Positions 63,197 through 64,000 of a DNA stretch of 64,000 nucleotides are shown here, piece after piece. A program made the position numbers and the translations under genes. The notes beneath the pieces were generated by a model. That model saw nothing but the letters and a program-made list of their open reading frames with translations. It did no database searches and was not told the origin of the DNA. Every line of letters starts with the position of its first letter. Position 1 is the stretch's first letter. The stretch spans positions 496,001 to 560,000 of the forward strand of contig QEYB01000180.1 in the NCBI GenBank assembly GCA_017562135.1, read 5' to 3'. The DNA is from Dipylidium caninum. Its lineage: Eukaryota > Platyhelminthes > Cestoda > Cyclophyllidea > Dipylidiidae.

Positions 63197-64000
63197 ATTT
63201 GGTTAAGAGGGCAGCGATAGCGCCTTTCGCGAGGTCGTCCTCAATGCGCAAACGGTCCCCTACTTGCTGGGGCGCAGAGAACGGCGGAATGGCTTGTGCA
63301 GTGAAGGAACGTGCAGTGTAAAATACTCCCAAGATTGTGATGATGGAACAAAGTGGACAAGAGTGCACCTGGGGGTGGTTGTTAAGATGATGCCATAGCT
63401 AGAGGCTCGACTGATTTGATGACTTTGAACTATTCGAGAATGCCACGAGCCCCCTACCAGCGGCCGTCCGCGCAATTACAGAGCATCAAAGGTGCGCTCT
63501 AAACTGAGCCAGTCCCTTTCCACGCGAACAGGTTGCACCGACACGCGAGGTCGAAATGACAAATTGCGTTTCCAATGTGGATTGGTCCTTGAACAACAGC
63601 CGCATGTGTCTCACTCCGGTGAGTGGTTATCTTGATTGAGAGACGCAGTCGGAAGAGGAAGACTGACTGCTTCGAGTGGGGCACGGCAGTCACCGGTCGC
63701 CTCTCAACAACGCGGCCGTTCCAACGTTCACCCCCGCATCGGCGGGGCCAAACGGGTCGTTTTGCGCCTCGCCGAACCACGACGGCTGCGCGATGGGTGC
63801 TGACGGCAGGCGGACTCTTCAACGCCTTATCGTGTATATGAGTGACAATTAATGCCGCCAGCAGTTGGAGATGATGTGATGCAAATGTTATGCATCGGCC
63901 TCGCCGAATTAATAAGTGATGCCGAACCACCTGGAGCGGTTCCGTTGGACGCAATAGCGCCGCCAGTGTGGGCGAAGTTAGGCCAGAAGCGAGGATTTGC

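Larger units (their letters stand above)
59389..64000. other. GC-rich gene-free right flank
   Basis: Base composition rises sharply in G and C from about 59.6 kb. Several open frames up to 228 codons (for example 60332-61018) exist on both strands but overlap each other in different frames, have no domains and no exon structure; they look like chance frames in GC-rich DNA. The stretch includes a two-copy 17-base direct repeat near 61289, a G-run near 62872 and a CA microsatellite at about 63172-63196. It may be the CpG-rich 5' region of a gene beyond the window or a dispersed repeat. Confidence 0.45.

Noticed and set aside
62745..63368. 207-codon frame on the minus strand
   Set aside because: Includes the translated CA/GT microsatellite (CVCVCV) and a proline run from a poly-G tract, typical of noncoding DNA.

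Overview
The window looks like nuclear DNA of an animal, most likely a parasitic flatworm (tapeworm or fluke). The evidence is multi-exon genes that splice at GT-AG sites, a mix of very short introns (28 to 40 bases, checked by reading frame) with introns of 1 to 2 kb, and animal-type proteins: a Shaker-type Kv channel, a tetraspanin, a ropporin, U1-70K and XRCC1. The flatworm assignment is inference; no marker gene for the species is present. Both ends (about 1-2800 and 59600-64000) are GC-rich and hold no gene I can support. The middle is AT-rich and gene-dense.

Layout from left to right: an unrecognised two-exon gene with a GC-AG intron (2847-4624, +); a seven-exon glycerophosphocholine acyltransferase-like membrane protein of the DUF2838/Gpc1 type (5728-8091, +); a doubtful small membrane protein (8171-8944, +); an intronless Kv1/Shaker potassium channel (11318-12718, +); a stretch of weak coding exons (13561-15381, +); a ropporin-1-like cilia/sperm protein (16386-17372, -); U1 snRNP 70 kDa protein (17914-20117, +); a tetraspanin (about 21540-23010, -); a large INPP5F/SAC2 phosphoinositide 4-phosphatase gene (23657-37400, +) with a dead mariner transposase in one intron and a one-base frameshift in the catalytic-domain coding sequence; RNF121 ubiquitin ligase (38950-41020, +); CCDC97 (41492-43279, -); the GPN1 GTPase (43671-45351, -); an MTMR2-like myotubularin (45861-50394, +); and the DNA single-strand-break repair scaffold XRCC1 (52707-59317, +).

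Three pairs are divergent with only about 510 to 650 bases between start codons (ropporin/U1-70K, tetraspanin/INPP5F, GPN1/MTMR), which suggests shared promoters. Two unrelated phosphoinositide phosphatases of the endosomal system, INPP5F (PI4P) and MTMR (PI3P and PI(3,5)P2), lie about 8.5 kb apart. U1-70K, and possibly CCDC97, serve splicing; GPN1 serves RNA polymerase II import. Otherwise the genes look like an ordinary mixed housekeeping set and not an operon. I found no CRISPR array, rRNA or tRNA gene by eye, and no obvious novel multi-gene system.
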